The position numbers were made by a program, and so were the translations under genes. From Bordetella genomosp. 13 (GTDB lineage Bacteria; Pseudomonadota; Gammaproteobacteria; Burkholderiales; Burkholderiaceae_B), in contig NZ_CP021111.1 of the NCBI RefSeq assembly GCF_002119665.1, positions 1,302,001 to 1,366,000 on the forward strand: a DNA stretch of 64,000 bases, read 5' to 3'. Below, one piece after another: positions 56,233 to 64,000 of this stretch; the first letter of the stretch is position 1; the number at the start of each line of letters is the position of its first letter. Under the pieces are notes generated by a model, which was not told where the DNA came from, made no database searches, and was given only the letters and a program-made list of their open reading frames with translations.

Positions 56233-64000
<7,768 letters not shown>

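Overview
The window is high-GC DNA (my estimate is about two thirds G+C) with dense short-gap operons. Its gene content points to a betaproteobacterium of the Bordetella/Achromobacter type (Alcaligenaceae): a Bug-family tripartite tricarboxylate-type binding protein, a TRAP transporter, a fused MaeB-type malic enzyme, UbiD, CysG and many GTG starts. The genus is inferred from gene content only. No rRNA, tRNA, CRISPR array or insertion sequence was seen.

Left part (1-7100): the 5' part of queA; a small minus-strand operon of Bug binding protein, RidA-like protein and LigI-like amidohydrolase; then dacB (PBP4), upp and cysG. Nitrate region (7100-14582): a nitrate ABC transporter (nrtA-nrtB-nrtD), a NirB-like FAD reductase and the molybdenum nitrate reductase NasA, in one tight operon. 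Its upstream region has a canonical -24/-12 sigma-54 promoter, two NtrC-type sites 33 bp apart, and a leader in which a small A1/G4 hexaloop hairpin overlaps a strong intrinsic terminator. That is the layout expected for ANTAR (NasT/NasR-type) antitermination. cysG, which makes siroheme for nitrite and sulfite reductases, lies divergently next to it. Nitrite reductase itself is not in the window.

Middle part (14575-32777): a convergent TRAP transporter (dctM, dctQ, dctP) of the 2-oxoacid/TakP type; a secreted protein of unknown function; a DUF883/holin-like/hypothetical envelope trio; ubiD; a lytic transglycosylase; a class I/II aminotransferase; a small protein reminiscent of FAD-binding oxidases; maeB; and a MoxR-DUF58-VWA locus with a PDZ-less trypsin-like protease and a second, divergent VWA gene.

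Right part (32802-64000, continuing past the edge): a non-ribosomal peptide siderophore locus. On the minus strand are a TonB-dependent siderophore receptor and a Sfp-type phosphopantetheinyl transferase. Divergently run mbtH, a type II thioesterase, a stand-alone TauD/SyrP-like hydroxylase, a fatty acyl-AMP ligase with carrier protein, NRPS1 (C-A[Asp]-T-E-C-A[Ser]-T-C-hydroxylase), NRPS2 (degenerate C/interface-A[Asp]-T), a hydroxamate-type acyltransferase, an L-ornithine N5-monooxygenase and NRPS3 (C-A[Ser]-T-E-C-A[probably modified Orn]-T, cut by the window end). Together they predict an N-acylated lipopeptide siderophore of the cupriachelin/taiwachelin/serobactin type, with two beta-hydroxyaspartates and at least one acyl-hydroxyornithine. 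The backbone read so far is fatty acyl-(OH)Asp-Ser-(OH)Asp-Ser-hydroxyOrn. The most notable features are the two different beta-hydroxylases, one fused and one free with an interface-like domain, and the two-layer control of the nitrate operon.
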